Assembly: GCA_001820255.1 (NCBI GenBank)
Contig: MHPA01000029.1
Location: 1-17,089 of the forward strand
From: Candidatus Staskawiczbacteria bacterium RIFCSPLOWO2_01_FULL_38_12b
GTDB taxonomy: Bacteria > Patescibacteriota > Minisyncoccia > Minisyncoccales > Staskawiczbacteraceae
Length of the DNA: 17,089 nucleotides
Reading direction: 5' to 3'
In this document: positions 5,827-12,732 of the stretch, piece after piece
How positions within the stretch are numbered: position 1 is the first letter of the stretch
How the letters are laid out: every line of letters begins with the position of its first letter
Notes under the pieces: model-generated
Database searches by the model: none
What the model saw: only the letters and a program-made list of their open reading frames with translations
Told to the model about the DNA's origin: nothing
Made by a program: the position numbers and the translations under genes

Positions 5827-6423
5827 ATGGAGGAAATATTTATACCAAAATCTGACACAAATTTCGGCACATCCCCTGAGATAATAAAATATCTCGATAA
5901 AGTTGTTGTACCGACCAGCATGGATGCAGAAAGTGAAAAAAGATTCCAACAAGAAATACTTCAGAGAGTAATTCATAAAGAAGCTCAATTAGAAAAAAAG
6001 ATTGATGATTATAAATCTGAAGTAGATGGCTATAAAAAAGATCTAGAGAAGCAGAGTTCTAGAAATATTGAAATAATAGGAATTTTTTCAGCAGTCTTAG
6101 CATTATTAATTATTGATGTTAATATTATAAAATCTTTTGACTCCTTTCTGTCGGCAATTCTATTAATAGTTTCTTTAAATTGTTCAATGGTAATTTTTAT
6201 TTCTTTAATTCATACATTTTTTTCATCAATAGATAAAAAAGAAGATAGGGTGGGATTGGAAAAATCTTTTTGGATTCCAAATATAATATTAATAGTTTTA
6301 GTTTTAGCTGGAATATTATTATGGTTTTTTAACATTGATATCAATAAAGTACGGGGTGGCAAAAATCAAATTATAAATCCTGAAAGTACCCAGCTACCTA
6401 CGCAAACAATAAAAAATAATTAA
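5827..6423 (+). CDS. Coiled-coil protein with three transmembrane helices
   Basis: The 198-residue product has a cytoplasmic-looking N-terminal 80 residues ending in a charged coiled coil (EAQLEKKIDDYKSEVDGYKK). Three hydrophobic helices follow: about 83-102 (IIGIFSAVLALLIIDVNII), 107-132 (FLSAILLIVSLNCSMVIFI) and 150-168 (IILIVLVLAGILLWFF), then a short polar tail. No enzymatic motif is visible. Its ATG is one base after the previous stop (5825), implying coupling. In the cassette it could anchor or sense at the membrane, or be a membrane-disrupting effector; this is inference from layout only. Confidence 0.72.
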   Translation: MEEIFIPKSDTNFGTSPEIIKYLDKVVVPTSMDAESEKRFQQEILQRVIHKEAQLEKKIDDYKSEVDGYKKDLEKQSSRNIEIIGIFSAVLALLIIDVNIIKSFDSFLSAILLIVSLNCSMVIFISLIHTFFSSIDKKEDRVGLEKSFWIPNIILIVLVLAGILLWFFNIDINKVRGGKNQIINPESTQLPTQTIKNN

Positions 6424-6438
6424 ATAAATTTAAAAAAT

Positions 6439-7671
6439 ATGAGACGCTACTCTGACTCTAAGCCAATATCAAGCATAATAAGAAGAGAAGAAAAAACAGA
6501 CCCAACGCCCGAATATCAAAGGGGTCCAGTTTGGAGTAAAAAACAAAAACAGCTTTTAATTGATACAATTCTTAGAGATTTGGACATTCCAAAATTTTAT
6601 ATTCGTACCGTAAATAATGGTCAGTATGAATGGGAAGTTGTTGATGGCCAACAAAGGCTCAGAGCAATTTGGGAATTTAAAAAGGGATTATATAAAATTG
6701 CTAAAGATGCTGATCCTGTAAATAATATTAACATTGCCAATCTTTCCTATAATGATATGTCAGAAGATTTTAAAGATAAATTTGAATCTTATACTTTAGA
6801 TATTGTTGAATTAGCAGATGCTACACAGGATGAGGTTGCAGAAATGTTTTTACGATTACAAAATGGATCGACTCTTAAAGCGGCGGAAAAACGCAATGCT
6901 TTGCCTGGGGAAATGAAAGATTTTATAAGAGAATTGGCCAAGCATGATTTTTTTAATAACTGCGATTTTAAAAACAAAAGATTTGATTTTGATCAAGTTG
7001 CAGCCCAATGCATGTTATTGGAGCTTAATGGCGGTGTTAGAAATATAAAGAATACTGATTTAGAAAAAATGTATCTTGAGAACGATGAATTTGATTTTGA
7101 ATCCGTCGAAGCTAAAAAGATAAATAAGGTTCTAAATTATCTAACTAGAACATTTCCAGAAAAAACCCCTGGATTAAAACAGGGCAATGTCATTTCTCTT
7201 TATATAATAATTTCCATGCTATCAGAGAAATATGCAATATCTGAGCTTGAAACTAAAATAGGAAAATGGTTTATTGATTTTGAAACCAAACGATCTGCCG
7301 ATCTTGATTTACCGGAAGATCAAAGAGATTCAGAAATGGTTGCTTATCAAAATGCAGTTGGTCATTCAAGTGATTCAATTGAATCACTTGAATATAGAAA
7401 TAAAATTCTAGTGCGTGATTTTTTCTCAACTTTCAATAAAATTTTACCACTAGACGGTATGAGAGAGTTTAGTTATGAACAAAAATTAGCAATTTTCAGG
7501 CGAGATAAGGGTTTTTGCCAATTAAAAAAGGAGTGTACTGGTAAAAAATTGGGTTGGGATGATGACTGGCACGCAGACCATAAAATACCATTTTCAAAGG
7601 GCGGATTAACAACAGTAGAAAACGGACAGGTATTATGTGCAGATTGTAATTTATCAAAAAGTAATAATTAA
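6439..7671 (+). CDS. DUF262-HNH nuclease (GmrSD-like architecture)
   Basis: The 410-residue protein begins with a DUF262 (GmrS/ParB-like) domain: YQRGPVWSKKQKQLLIDTIL (about 26-45) and the diagnostic DGQQR (69-73), which in GmrSD-type enzymes belongs to the nucleotide-binding/hydrolysing part. The C-terminus is an HNH endonuclease with zinc-type cysteines (Cys360, Cys366, Cys400, Cys403), HADH (378-381) and CADCN (400-404). Such fusions are typical of modification-dependent restriction and other anti-phage enzymes. It is the last gene of the four-gene cassette, 15 nt after the membrane protein. A 38-bp palindrome follows 47 nt downstream. Target and nucleotide preference cannot be read from sequence. 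Confidence 0.85.
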   Translation: MRRYSDSKPISSIIRREEKTDPTPEYQRGPVWSKKQKQLLIDTILRDLDIPKFYIRTVNNGQYEWEVVDGQQRLRAIWEFKKGLYKIAKDADPVNNINIANLSYNDMSEDFKDKFESYTLDIVELADATQDEVAEMFLRLQNGSTLKAAEKRNALPGEMKDFIRELAKHDFFNNCDFKNKRFDFDQVAAQCMLLELNGGVRNIKNTDLEKMYLENDEFDFESVEAKKINKVLNYLTRTFPEKTPGLKQGNVISLYIIISMLSEKYAISELETKIGKWFIDFETKRSADLDLPEDQRDSEMVAYQNAVGHSSDSIESLEYRNKILVRDFFSTFNKILPLDGMREFSYEQKLAIFRRDKGFCQLKKECTGKKLGWDDDWHADHKIPFSKGGLTTVENGQVLCADCNLSKSNN

Positions 7672-7718
7672 ATTTTGATTGAAAATATAAAAATAATCAA
7701 AAAAATTAAGAAATTAGA

Positions 7719-7756
7719 TATACTACAAATATACAAGCTTGTATATTTGTAGTATA
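7719..7756. repeat. 38-bp perfect palindrome
   Basis: TATACTACAAATATACAAG is followed directly by its exact complement, centred on AAGCTT, with no loop. It lies between the nuclease gene and the dnaK relic. AT-rich and without a T-run, it is not a standard terminator; an operator for a symmetric dimer or an element end is more likely. Confidence 0.8.
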
Positions 7757-7775
7757 GATAAGAAATTGTAAAAAT

Positions 7776-7801
7776 ATGTCAAAAATATTAGGAATCGACT
7801 C
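7776..7801 (+). pseudogene. Vestigial 5' end of a dnaK gene
   Basis: ATG 7776 encodes MSKILGID, exactly the first eight residues of the intact DnaK at 7899, then runs into a hairpin element and stops (SPC, TAA at 7809-7811). Five of the eight codons differ synonymously from the intact gene (TCA/AGC, TTA/CTT, GGA/GGT, ATC/ATA, GAC/GAT), so this is not a recent duplication. It appears to be the start of a second, diverged dnaK that is otherwise gone. Confidence 0.65.
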
Positions 7802-7802
7802 G

Positions 7803-7857
7803 CCCTGTTAAATAGCTCGATGGCTAATTTCGCAAAAGGCGAAATTATTTAACAGGG
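7803..7857. repeat. 55-bp inverted-repeat element between the dnaK relic and dnaK
   Basis: Outer arms CCCTGTTAAATA (7803-7814) and TATTTAACAGGG (7846-7857) pair perfectly. Inside are a small TAGC/GGCTA stem and an 8-bp AATTTCGC/GCGAAATT hairpin, giving a three-stem fold. It begins where the dnaK relic ends and could be a miniature mobile element or a structured leader of dnaK. Confidence 0.65.
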
Positions 7858-7898
7858 TAAAGGTACAACTTATAATTAATAATTAAAAATAAAATAAT

Positions 7899-9830
7899 AT
7901 GAGCAAAATACTTGGTATAGATCTTGGTACAACAAACAGTGCAATGGCTGTCGTCATCAATGGCGAGCCACAAATTATTGAAAATAAAGAAGGGGCTCGG
8001 ACCACGCCCTCCATTGTCGCTATTTCAAAAGCGGGCGAGCGGGTGGTGGGAGTTTTGGCAAAACGACAAGCCATTACCAACCACGAAAACACCATTTTTT
8101 CGGTAAAACGATTAATTGGCCGGAAATTTTCTGATGCCGAAGTCCAGCGTGATAAAAAGAATTTACCCTATGAAATTCGCGAATCTGCTGATGGCGGCGT
8201 TGATGTAAAAATGGGAGACCTACCAGGCGGGCAGGCAGGCAAATGGCTAAACCCTGCGGAAATTAGCGCCATGATTTTGCAAAAATTAAAGGCTGACGCC
8301 GAAGCCAAACTGGGCGAAACCATAACCGAAGCCATTATTACCTGCCCGGCTTACTTTGATGACAGTCAACGAAAAGCCACCAAAATTGCCGGAGAGATTG
8401 CCGGATTTAATGTAAAAAGAGTTATTAATGAACCGACCGCCGCGGCCCTGGCATACGGACTAAATAAAAAGAAAGATGAAAAAATTATCGTGTATGACTT
8501 TGGTGGAGGCACGTTTGATATTTCTATTTTAGATGTTGGCGCTGACACCATTGAAGTAAAAGCCACCGGAGGCGACACGCACCTTGGCGGGGATGACTTT
8601 GACCAAAAATTAATGGATTGGATTGTTGAACAATTCAAAAAAGAACAGGGGATTGATTTGTCAAAAGATAATTTGGCTTTGCAACGCATAAAAGAAGCTT
8701 CAGAAAAAGCCAAAATAGAGTTATCCAGCAGTATGGAAACGGAAATTAATTTGCCGTTTATTACATCGGGAGCCGATGGTCCAAAACACTTATTGTACAA
8801 ATTAAGCCGATCGCAGTTTGAGCAAATGGTGGGGGATTATATTTCAAAATCTATTGAATTGGTAAAAAAAACATTGCAAGAAGCCGGACTAGAGGCCTCG
8901 CAAATCAACGAAATTGTCATGGTGGGAGGGCAAACTCGAATGCCAAAAATCATTGCGGAAGTCAAAGCGCTTTTTGGCAAAGAACCCAACAAAGAAGTAA
9001 ACCCCGATGAAGTGGTGGCTATTGGAGCGGCGGTGCAAGGGGGAATTATGCAAGGAAATGTAAAAGACGTATTATTGCTGGATGTTACGCCATTGAGCCT
9101 TGGCATTGAAACCATGGGCGGAGTGTCAACCGTATTAATTTCAAAAAACACCACGGTGCCAACCGCCAAAAACCAGATATTTTCCACGGCCGCCGATAAC
9201 CAGCCAAGCGTGGAAATCCACGTATTGCAAGGCGAGCGTCCCATGGCTCAAGATAATAAAACCCTGGGGCGGTTTATGCTTGATGGAATTCCTTCTGCAC
9301 CGCGCGGGACCCCGCAAATTGAAGTGAGCTTTGACATTGACGCCAATGGAATTTTAAATGTGTCGGCCAAAGACAAGGCATCGGGGAAATCGCAATCAAT
9401 TAAAATCGAAGGATCTTCTGGTTTGTCAAAAGAAGAAGTGGAAAAAATGAAAAGGGATGCGGAGCTACATGCCGTGGAAGATAAAAAGAAACAAGAATCA
9501 ATTGAAACAAAAAATTTGGCGGACAGTATGGTGTACGCCGCCGAAAAAACATTGGCCGATGCAAAGGACAAAGTGAATGCCGATATGAAAAAAGATGCCG
9601 AAGAAAAAATTTCATCATTGAAAGAAGCAGTAAAACTTGGTAACATTGATGATATAAAAGCCAAAACAAAAGAGTTGTCGGAATTGATGCAAAAAATCGG
9701 TGCGGAATTACAAAAAACCAACCCACAAGGCGCCCCACAGCCTACGCCGCCAAACCCGGACAACGAAGTCAACGAAAAATCTGAAGATGAAAAGCCGCAA
9801 GCAGATGAGGGAGAGGTTAAAGAAAAATAA
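7899..9830 (+). CDS. dnaK: DnaK (Hsp70) chaperone
   Basis: A full-length Hsp70 of 643 residues. The N-terminal ATPase shows GIDLGTTNS (6-14), VYDFGGGTFDISIL and MVGGQTRMP. The substrate-binding domain begins after LLLDVTPLSLGIET, and a helical lid ends in an acidic tail (SEDEKPQADEGEVKEK). It folds and protects cytosolic proteins with DnaJ and GrpE, both encoded nearby. A small in-frame insertion read from 8219-8240 (LPGGQAG) sits in a surface loop of the ATPase lobe. No Shine-Dalgarno and no obvious promoter or CIRCE lies directly upstream, so expression probably depends on read-through or on the structured 7719-7857 region. A membrane-protein gene follows after 2 nt. Confidence 0.98.
   Translation: MSKILGIDLGTTNSAMAVVINGEPQIIENKEGARTTPSIVAISKAGERVVGVLAKRQAITNHENTIFSVKRLIGRKFSDAEVQRDKKNLPYEIRESADGGVDVKMGDLPGGQAGKWLNPAEISAMILQKLKADAEAKLGETITEAIITCPAYFDDSQRKATKIAGEIAGFNVKRVINEPTAAALAYGLNKKKDEKIIVYDFGGGTFDISILDVGADTIEVKATGGDTHLGGDDFDQKLMDWIVEQFKKEQGIDLSKDNLALQRIKEASEKAKIELSSSMETEINLPFITSGADGPKHLLYKLSRSQFEQMVGDYISKSIELVKKTLQEAGLEASQINEIVMVGGQTRMPKIIAEVKALFGKEPNKEVNPDEVVAIGAAVQGGIMQGNVKDVLLLDVTPLSLGIETMGGVSTVLISKNTTVPTAKNQIFSTAADNQPSVEIHVLQGERPMAQDNKTLGRFMLDGIPSAPRGTPQIEVSFDIDANGILNVSAKDKASGKSQSIKIEGSSGLSKEEVEKMKRDAELHAVEDKKKQESIETKNLADSMVYAAEKTLADAKDKVNADMKKDAEEKISSLKEAVKLGNIDDIKAKTKELSELMQKIGAELQKTNPQGAPQPTPPNPDNEVNEKSEDEKPQADEGEVKEK
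8219..8240 (+). repeat. In-frame GGCAGGCAGGC-type insertion in dnaK
   Basis: CCAGGCGGGCAGGCAGGC encodes LPGGQAG in the nucleotide-binding domain, between strands that are normally adjacent. It resembles CCTGCC/GGCAGG repeats frequent in Patescibacteria. It is the third repeat-like insertion in this operon. Confidence 0.5.
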
Positions 9831-9832
9831 TT

Positions 9833-10444
9833 ATGAAAAAAAGCGAATGGTTATTGCTCATTTTCAACCTAGCATATATTACCGGTTTTACTGTATACTA
9901 TCTTTTGCAACGAAATTATGAGTTTATGGCATATATTGGCGTAATCGTTGTTTTGGTAGCACTGGTTGCTGGATTCCAGCATCGCATCCATTTTCCGCAT
10001 TTCATTCTCTGGATGTTCTCGGTCTGGGGGTTGCTTCATATGTTGGGCGGAGGCCTGCGTTTATCAAGTGGCATGGTACTGTACCGATGGATACCAATTG
10101 AATTATACAATGCCCACGATATTTTAGGAGAATTTGTTATCTTGAAGTTTGATCAAATCTTACATTTTTACATTTATTTTGCAATGTCATTTGTGCTTGC
10201 CCATGTATTGGCTCGCATCACAAATAAAGAAGTCAAACCGCTTTACTTTTATTTCTTCGTTGTAATCGGCAGTATGGGACTTAGCGTAGTAAATGAGTTA
10301 ATTGAGTTTACTGCCGTAATAATATCCCCGAATACTGGCGTAGGCGGTTATTACAATACATTACTTGATTTGCTATTTAATACCCTTGGCGCTATTACTG
10401 GAGCATTTGTCGATTATGCATACCGTAAAACCTTACACCGTTAG
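9833..10444 (+). CDS. Polytopic membrane protein, DUF2238/YjdF-like
   Basis: The 203-residue product has about six transmembrane helices (starting LLLIFNLAYITGFTVYYLL). Conserved-looking polar residues sit within the helices: FDQILHFYIYF, NELIEFTAV and YYNTLLDLLFNTLGAITGAFV. The arrangement of HF in the middle, an Asn-Glu-x-x-Glu pair, and a DLLFNTLGA helix near the end fits the DUF2238 (YjdF) / VanZ-like group; its biochemical role is unknown. It starts 2 nt after the dnaK stop, so it is translated from the dnaK message, an unusual partner for a chaperone. Family assignment is from memory of motifs and moderately secure. Confidence 0.65.
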   Translation: MKKSEWLLLIFNLAYITGFTVYYLLQRNYEFMAYIGVIVVLVALVAGFQHRIHFPHFILWMFSVWGLLHMLGGGLRLSSGMVLYRWIPIELYNAHDILGEFVILKFDQILHFYIYFAMSFVLAHVLARITNKEVKPLYFYFFVVIGSMGLSVVNELIEFTAVIISPNTGVGGYYNTLLDLLFNTLGAITGAFVDYAYRKTLHR

Positions 10445-10559
10445 AGATAATTGAAAGATGGGTTCGTTATTTTCCCTAACCCTACATTCTATGTCCACAC
10501 AAACCATGTTTGCCGTATCGTATTCATAATTCTTAAATCATAATTCATAAATCAAGCGC

Positions 10560-10706
10560 ATGGACTACTATCAAATCCTGGGCATTACCAAAAATGCCTC
10601 TCAAGAAGAAGTAAAAAAAGCCTTCCACAAACTGGCTCATAAGTATCACCCAGACAAAGGCGATGATGAAAAAATGGTAATTACTAAAATTTTATGCAAC
10701 AATTGA
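10560..10706 (+). pseudogene. Duplicated, truncated dnaJ 5' end (J-domain fragment)
   Basis: The first 117 nt (10560-10676) match the start of the intact dnaJ at 11638 with only four substitutions. Then the sequence diverges and the frame ends after 48 residues. The fragment keeps J-domain helices I-II and the HPD motif (KYHPDKG) but lacks helix III. The homology begins exactly at the ATG. Either a recent duplication or an insertion that split dnaJ and supplied a new 5' end would explain it. If translated it would give a mini J-peptide able to touch DnaK; that is speculative. Confidence 0.85.
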
Positions 10707-10731
10707 AATATAATTAACTTACATTAAGCTT

Positions 10732-10890
10732 ATGAAAAAAAATCAAAAAAGAGCTGGCTACTCAATGGATGAGGTGGATAAAATAATGAAAGCTTACATT
10801 CAGGAGTCTACTGATCGTTTGATGCGCAACATTAAGGTTGCGTGGAAAAAAAATGCTAAGTTAAAGAAAGTGCAATATGTTAAGCGTTAA
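10732..10890 (+). CDS. 52-residue basic protein, candidate antitoxin
   Basis: Frame MKKNQKRAGYSMDEVDKIMK..., 52 residues, very basic at its C-terminus (AWKKNAKLKKVQYVKR), predicted helical. It overlaps the next gene by 14 nt (10877-10890), so translation of the two is coupled, as is common for antitoxin-toxin pairs with the antitoxin first. No DNA-binding motif can be named. It lies wholly inside the segment between the dnaJ fragment and intact dnaJ. I infer the antitoxin role only from size, order and overlap; no Shine-Dalgarno is visible. Confidence 0.55.
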   Translation: MKKNQKRAGYSMDEVDKIMKAYIQESTDRLMRNIKVAWKKNAKLKKVQYVKR

Positions 10891-11227
10891 ATTCAGCGAA
10901 AAGGCCATTGCAGAGTTACAACTTTTTGTAAGAAATTATGAAGCCTCTTTTTTGAAATTATACGAGGATACCGGTTTGCAAAATGAGCATCTTATTAAAA
11001 ATTTATACATAAAAAGCGCCGAAGAAATAGATACAACCATTCGAAGTATCGTTTTGGAAAAACTTAGTAAAAATCAAGTATTAGGAAGGAAAAAGTACGG
11101 AGGAATGTTAGAAATTGATTTTTATGTTGGAAGCAGACTAATCATAGTACTTTTTTCTGACGATAAAGAATCAGGCATACGATGGATCGAGTCAATTTTT
11201 ATAGATAGAAAACCTATTATTTTTTAA
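10877..11227 (+). CDS. Small protein, possible RelE/ParE-fold toxin
   Basis: The 116-residue product starts MLSVKFSEKAIAEL, has a helical first half and ends in a strand-rich half (YGGMLEIDFYVGSRLIIVLF then IRWIESIFIDRKPIIF). A beta strand, two helices and a terminal meander sheet is the outline of RelE/ParE-like toxins, but the match is by shape only and the length is somewhat above the usual 90-100. It overlaps the preceding basic gene. Other possibilities are an uncharacterised phage or mobile-element protein. No T-rich terminator follows on this strand. Confidence 0.55.
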   Translation: MLSVKFSEKAIAELQLFVRNYEASFLKLYEDTGLQNEHLIKNLYIKSAEEIDTTIRSIVLEKLSKNQVLGRKKYGGMLEIDFYVGSRLIIVLFSDDKESGIRWIESIFIDRKPIIF

Positions 11228-11259
11228 AGAACCAAAGAGAGAGTTTAAGGGAAAGGAGT

Positions 11260-11299
11260 AAAAAAACGGCCCTGACTATTGGTTACCAATAGTCAGGGC
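11260..11299 (-). terminator. Rho-independent terminator of the zinc mini-protein gene
   Basis: A nearly perfect 31-nt inverted repeat (11269-11299, arms GCCCTGACTATTGG) followed on the minus strand by CG and seven T (11266-11260), just past the stop codon of the minus-strand gene. Confidence 0.85.
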
Positions 11300-11305
11300 A
11301 TGGTG

Positions 11306-11566
11306 TTACCTGATTTTTTCGTCGTCTTTGTCCGGTTTCGGTCCCGGCTTCAGGGGTTTTTTCCCCTTACTACCCCCTTGGATTGTCCTTTCTTGTTCCT
11401 CGAGGGTTTGCACGAGCTTTGGCCTCTTGGGCGCGCAGGTTGCGTGCCGGTAGCGCCCATTACCTTGGCAGTAGGCTACTTGGTCAGCAACTCTTATCGA
11501 GCCCATGCAGACAAAGCAGTGTTTTCCGATTGCTTTGTCTCCAACGTAGCAGATTCGTGTACTCAC
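11306..11566 (-). CDS. 86-residue zinc-binding mini-protein
   Basis: The product carries Cys17-x2-Cys20 and His41-x2-Cys44 (HCFVCMGSI ... RYRHATCAP), a treble-clef/LIM-like zinc site, followed by a charged, proline-rich, probably disordered tail (GSKGKKPLKPGPKPDKDDEK). The start is GTG 11566 with GGGAGG five nucleotides upstream, a strong promoter (11605-11633) and a strong terminator (11260-11299), so this is a complete independent transcription unit. It runs toward the putative toxin gene and away from dnaJ. It is higher in GC than the neighbouring toxin-like genes. Function is unknown; binding nucleic acid or a protein partner would fit the fold. Confidence 0.8.
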   Translation of the reverse strand: MSTRICYVGDKAIGKHCFVCMGSIRVADQVAYCQGNGRYRHATCAPKRPKLVQTLEEQERTIQGGSKGKKPLKPGPKPDKDDEKIR

Positions 11567-11604
11567 ATTTGCCTCCCAATGTATAGGGTCAAGTAACTAA
11601 CCAT

Positions 11605-11633
11605 ATAATAGCAAAAATTTTAAAATAAGTCAA
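11605..11633 (-). promoter_or_regulatory. Promoter of the zinc mini-protein, abutting dnaJ
   Basis: TTGACT (11633-11628), 17 nt, TATTAT (11610-11605). The -35 box ends only 4 nt before the dnaJ ATG, so no room is left for a dnaJ promoter of its own immediately upstream. Confidence 0.75.
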
Positions 11634-11637
11634 TACC

Positions 11638-12729
11638 ATGGACTACTATCAAATCCTGGGCATTACCAAAAATGCCTCTCAAGAAGAAGTAAAAAAAGCC
11701 TTCCACAAGCTGGCTCATAAGTATCACCCTGATAAAGGCGGTGATGAAAAAAAGTTTAAAGAGATAAACGAAGCTTATCAGGTTCTTTCGGATACGCAAA
11801 AACGCCAGAAATACGACCAGTTTGGCGCCGGATTTGAACAAATGGCCGGAGGCGGAGGTGGCGCTGGAGGCGGGGATTTTAATTGGGCATGGCAAAACCA
11901 AAATATTAATGTGGATTTTGAAGATTTGGGCGATGTGTTTGAAAACTTTTTTTCCTTTGGCGGGGGCGGCGGAAGAAGAACCAGTAAAAAAGATATTAAA
12001 AAGGGAAAAGACATTCAAGTGGATATTGAAATTGCGCTAGAAGACACTCTAAAGCAAACTTTAAAAACCGTAACTTTGCAAAAATTAATAGTGTGCCATA
12101 GGTGCAGTGGCAATGGTGCCGAACCTCAAACTAAAATAAACGAATGCGTCATGTGCCGCGGACAAGGCCAGGTGCAAGAAGTAAAGCGAACCATTTTGGG
12201 AAGTTATACCACGTTTGCAACGTGTCCCGAATGTAAAGGGGAGGGCACTAAACCCGAAAAACCCTGCAATGTGTGCAGGGGAGAGGGCAGGACAAAAGGC
12301 CACGAAACCATTGATATTAATATCCCGGCTGGCATAGACACTCGTCAGGTTATAAAAATGGAAGGCAAAGGAGAAGCCGGCAAAAAAGGCGGTAGAGGCG
12401 GCGACTTATACGCCAGGATTTTTATAAAAAAACATGACATTTTTGCCAGAAAAGAAGACGATTTGTATTTATCAGAATATATTGGATACTCTCAGGCGGT
12501 ATTGGGCGGTGAAATTGAAATACCCACCTTGGAAGGCAAACATATTGTATTGACCATTCCGCAAGGAACTGAATCGGGCAGGGTATTAAGAATTTCAGGA
12601 AGAGGGATCCCACACTTTGACGGATACGGAAGAGGCAATTTATATGTTGAATTACAAATTAACACGCCAAAAAAAGTGTCAAAGAGACAAAAAGAGTTGT
12701 TGCAAGAATTAAAAAAAGAAGGGTTGTAA
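11638..12729 (+). CDS. dnaJ: DnaJ (Hsp40) co-chaperone, type I
   Basis: The 363-residue protein has the canonical order: J domain (1-65, with HPDKGGDEKKFKEINEAY), Gly/Phe-rich linker (about 70-115), a zinc domain with four CxxCxGxG-type motifs (CHRCSGNG, CVMCRGQG, CPECKGEG, CNVCRGEG), then the C-terminal substrate-binding region (GRGGDLYARI, GYGRGNLYVEL). It delivers substrates to DnaK and stimulates its ATPase. It starts without a Shine-Dalgarno. Its first 117 nt are duplicated at 10560, about 1.1 kb upstream, so the intact gene may owe its 5' end to the inserted segment. A GNAT gene follows after 3 nt. Confidence 0.97.
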   Translation: MDYYQILGITKNASQEEVKKAFHKLAHKYHPDKGGDEKKFKEINEAYQVLSDTQKRQKYDQFGAGFEQMAGGGGGAGGGDFNWAWQNQNINVDFEDLGDVFENFFSFGGGGGRRTSKKDIKKGKDIQVDIEIALEDTLKQTLKTVTLQKLIVCHRCSGNGAEPQTKINECVMCRGQGQVQEVKRTILGSYTTFATCPECKGEGTKPEKPCNVCRGEGRTKGHETIDINIPAGIDTRQVIKMEGKGEAGKKGGRGGDLYARIFIKKHDIFARKEDDLYLSEYIGYSQAVLGGEIEIPTLEGKHIVLTIPQGTESGRVLRISGRGIPHFDGYGRGNLYVELQINTPKKVSKRQKELLQELKKEGL

Positions 12730-12732
12730 ATA

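Noticed and set aside
10445..10559. Gene or operator between the membrane protein and the dnaJ fragment
   Set aside because: Only short AT-rich quasi-repeats (ATAATTC, TAAATCATAATTCATAAATC) are visible; nothing supports a gene or a defined site.
11279..11596. Plus-strand frames of 105 and 67 codons opposite the zinc mini-protein
   Set aside because: The minus-strand gene has promoter, ribosome site, cysteine motif and terminator; the plus-strand frames are its shadows.
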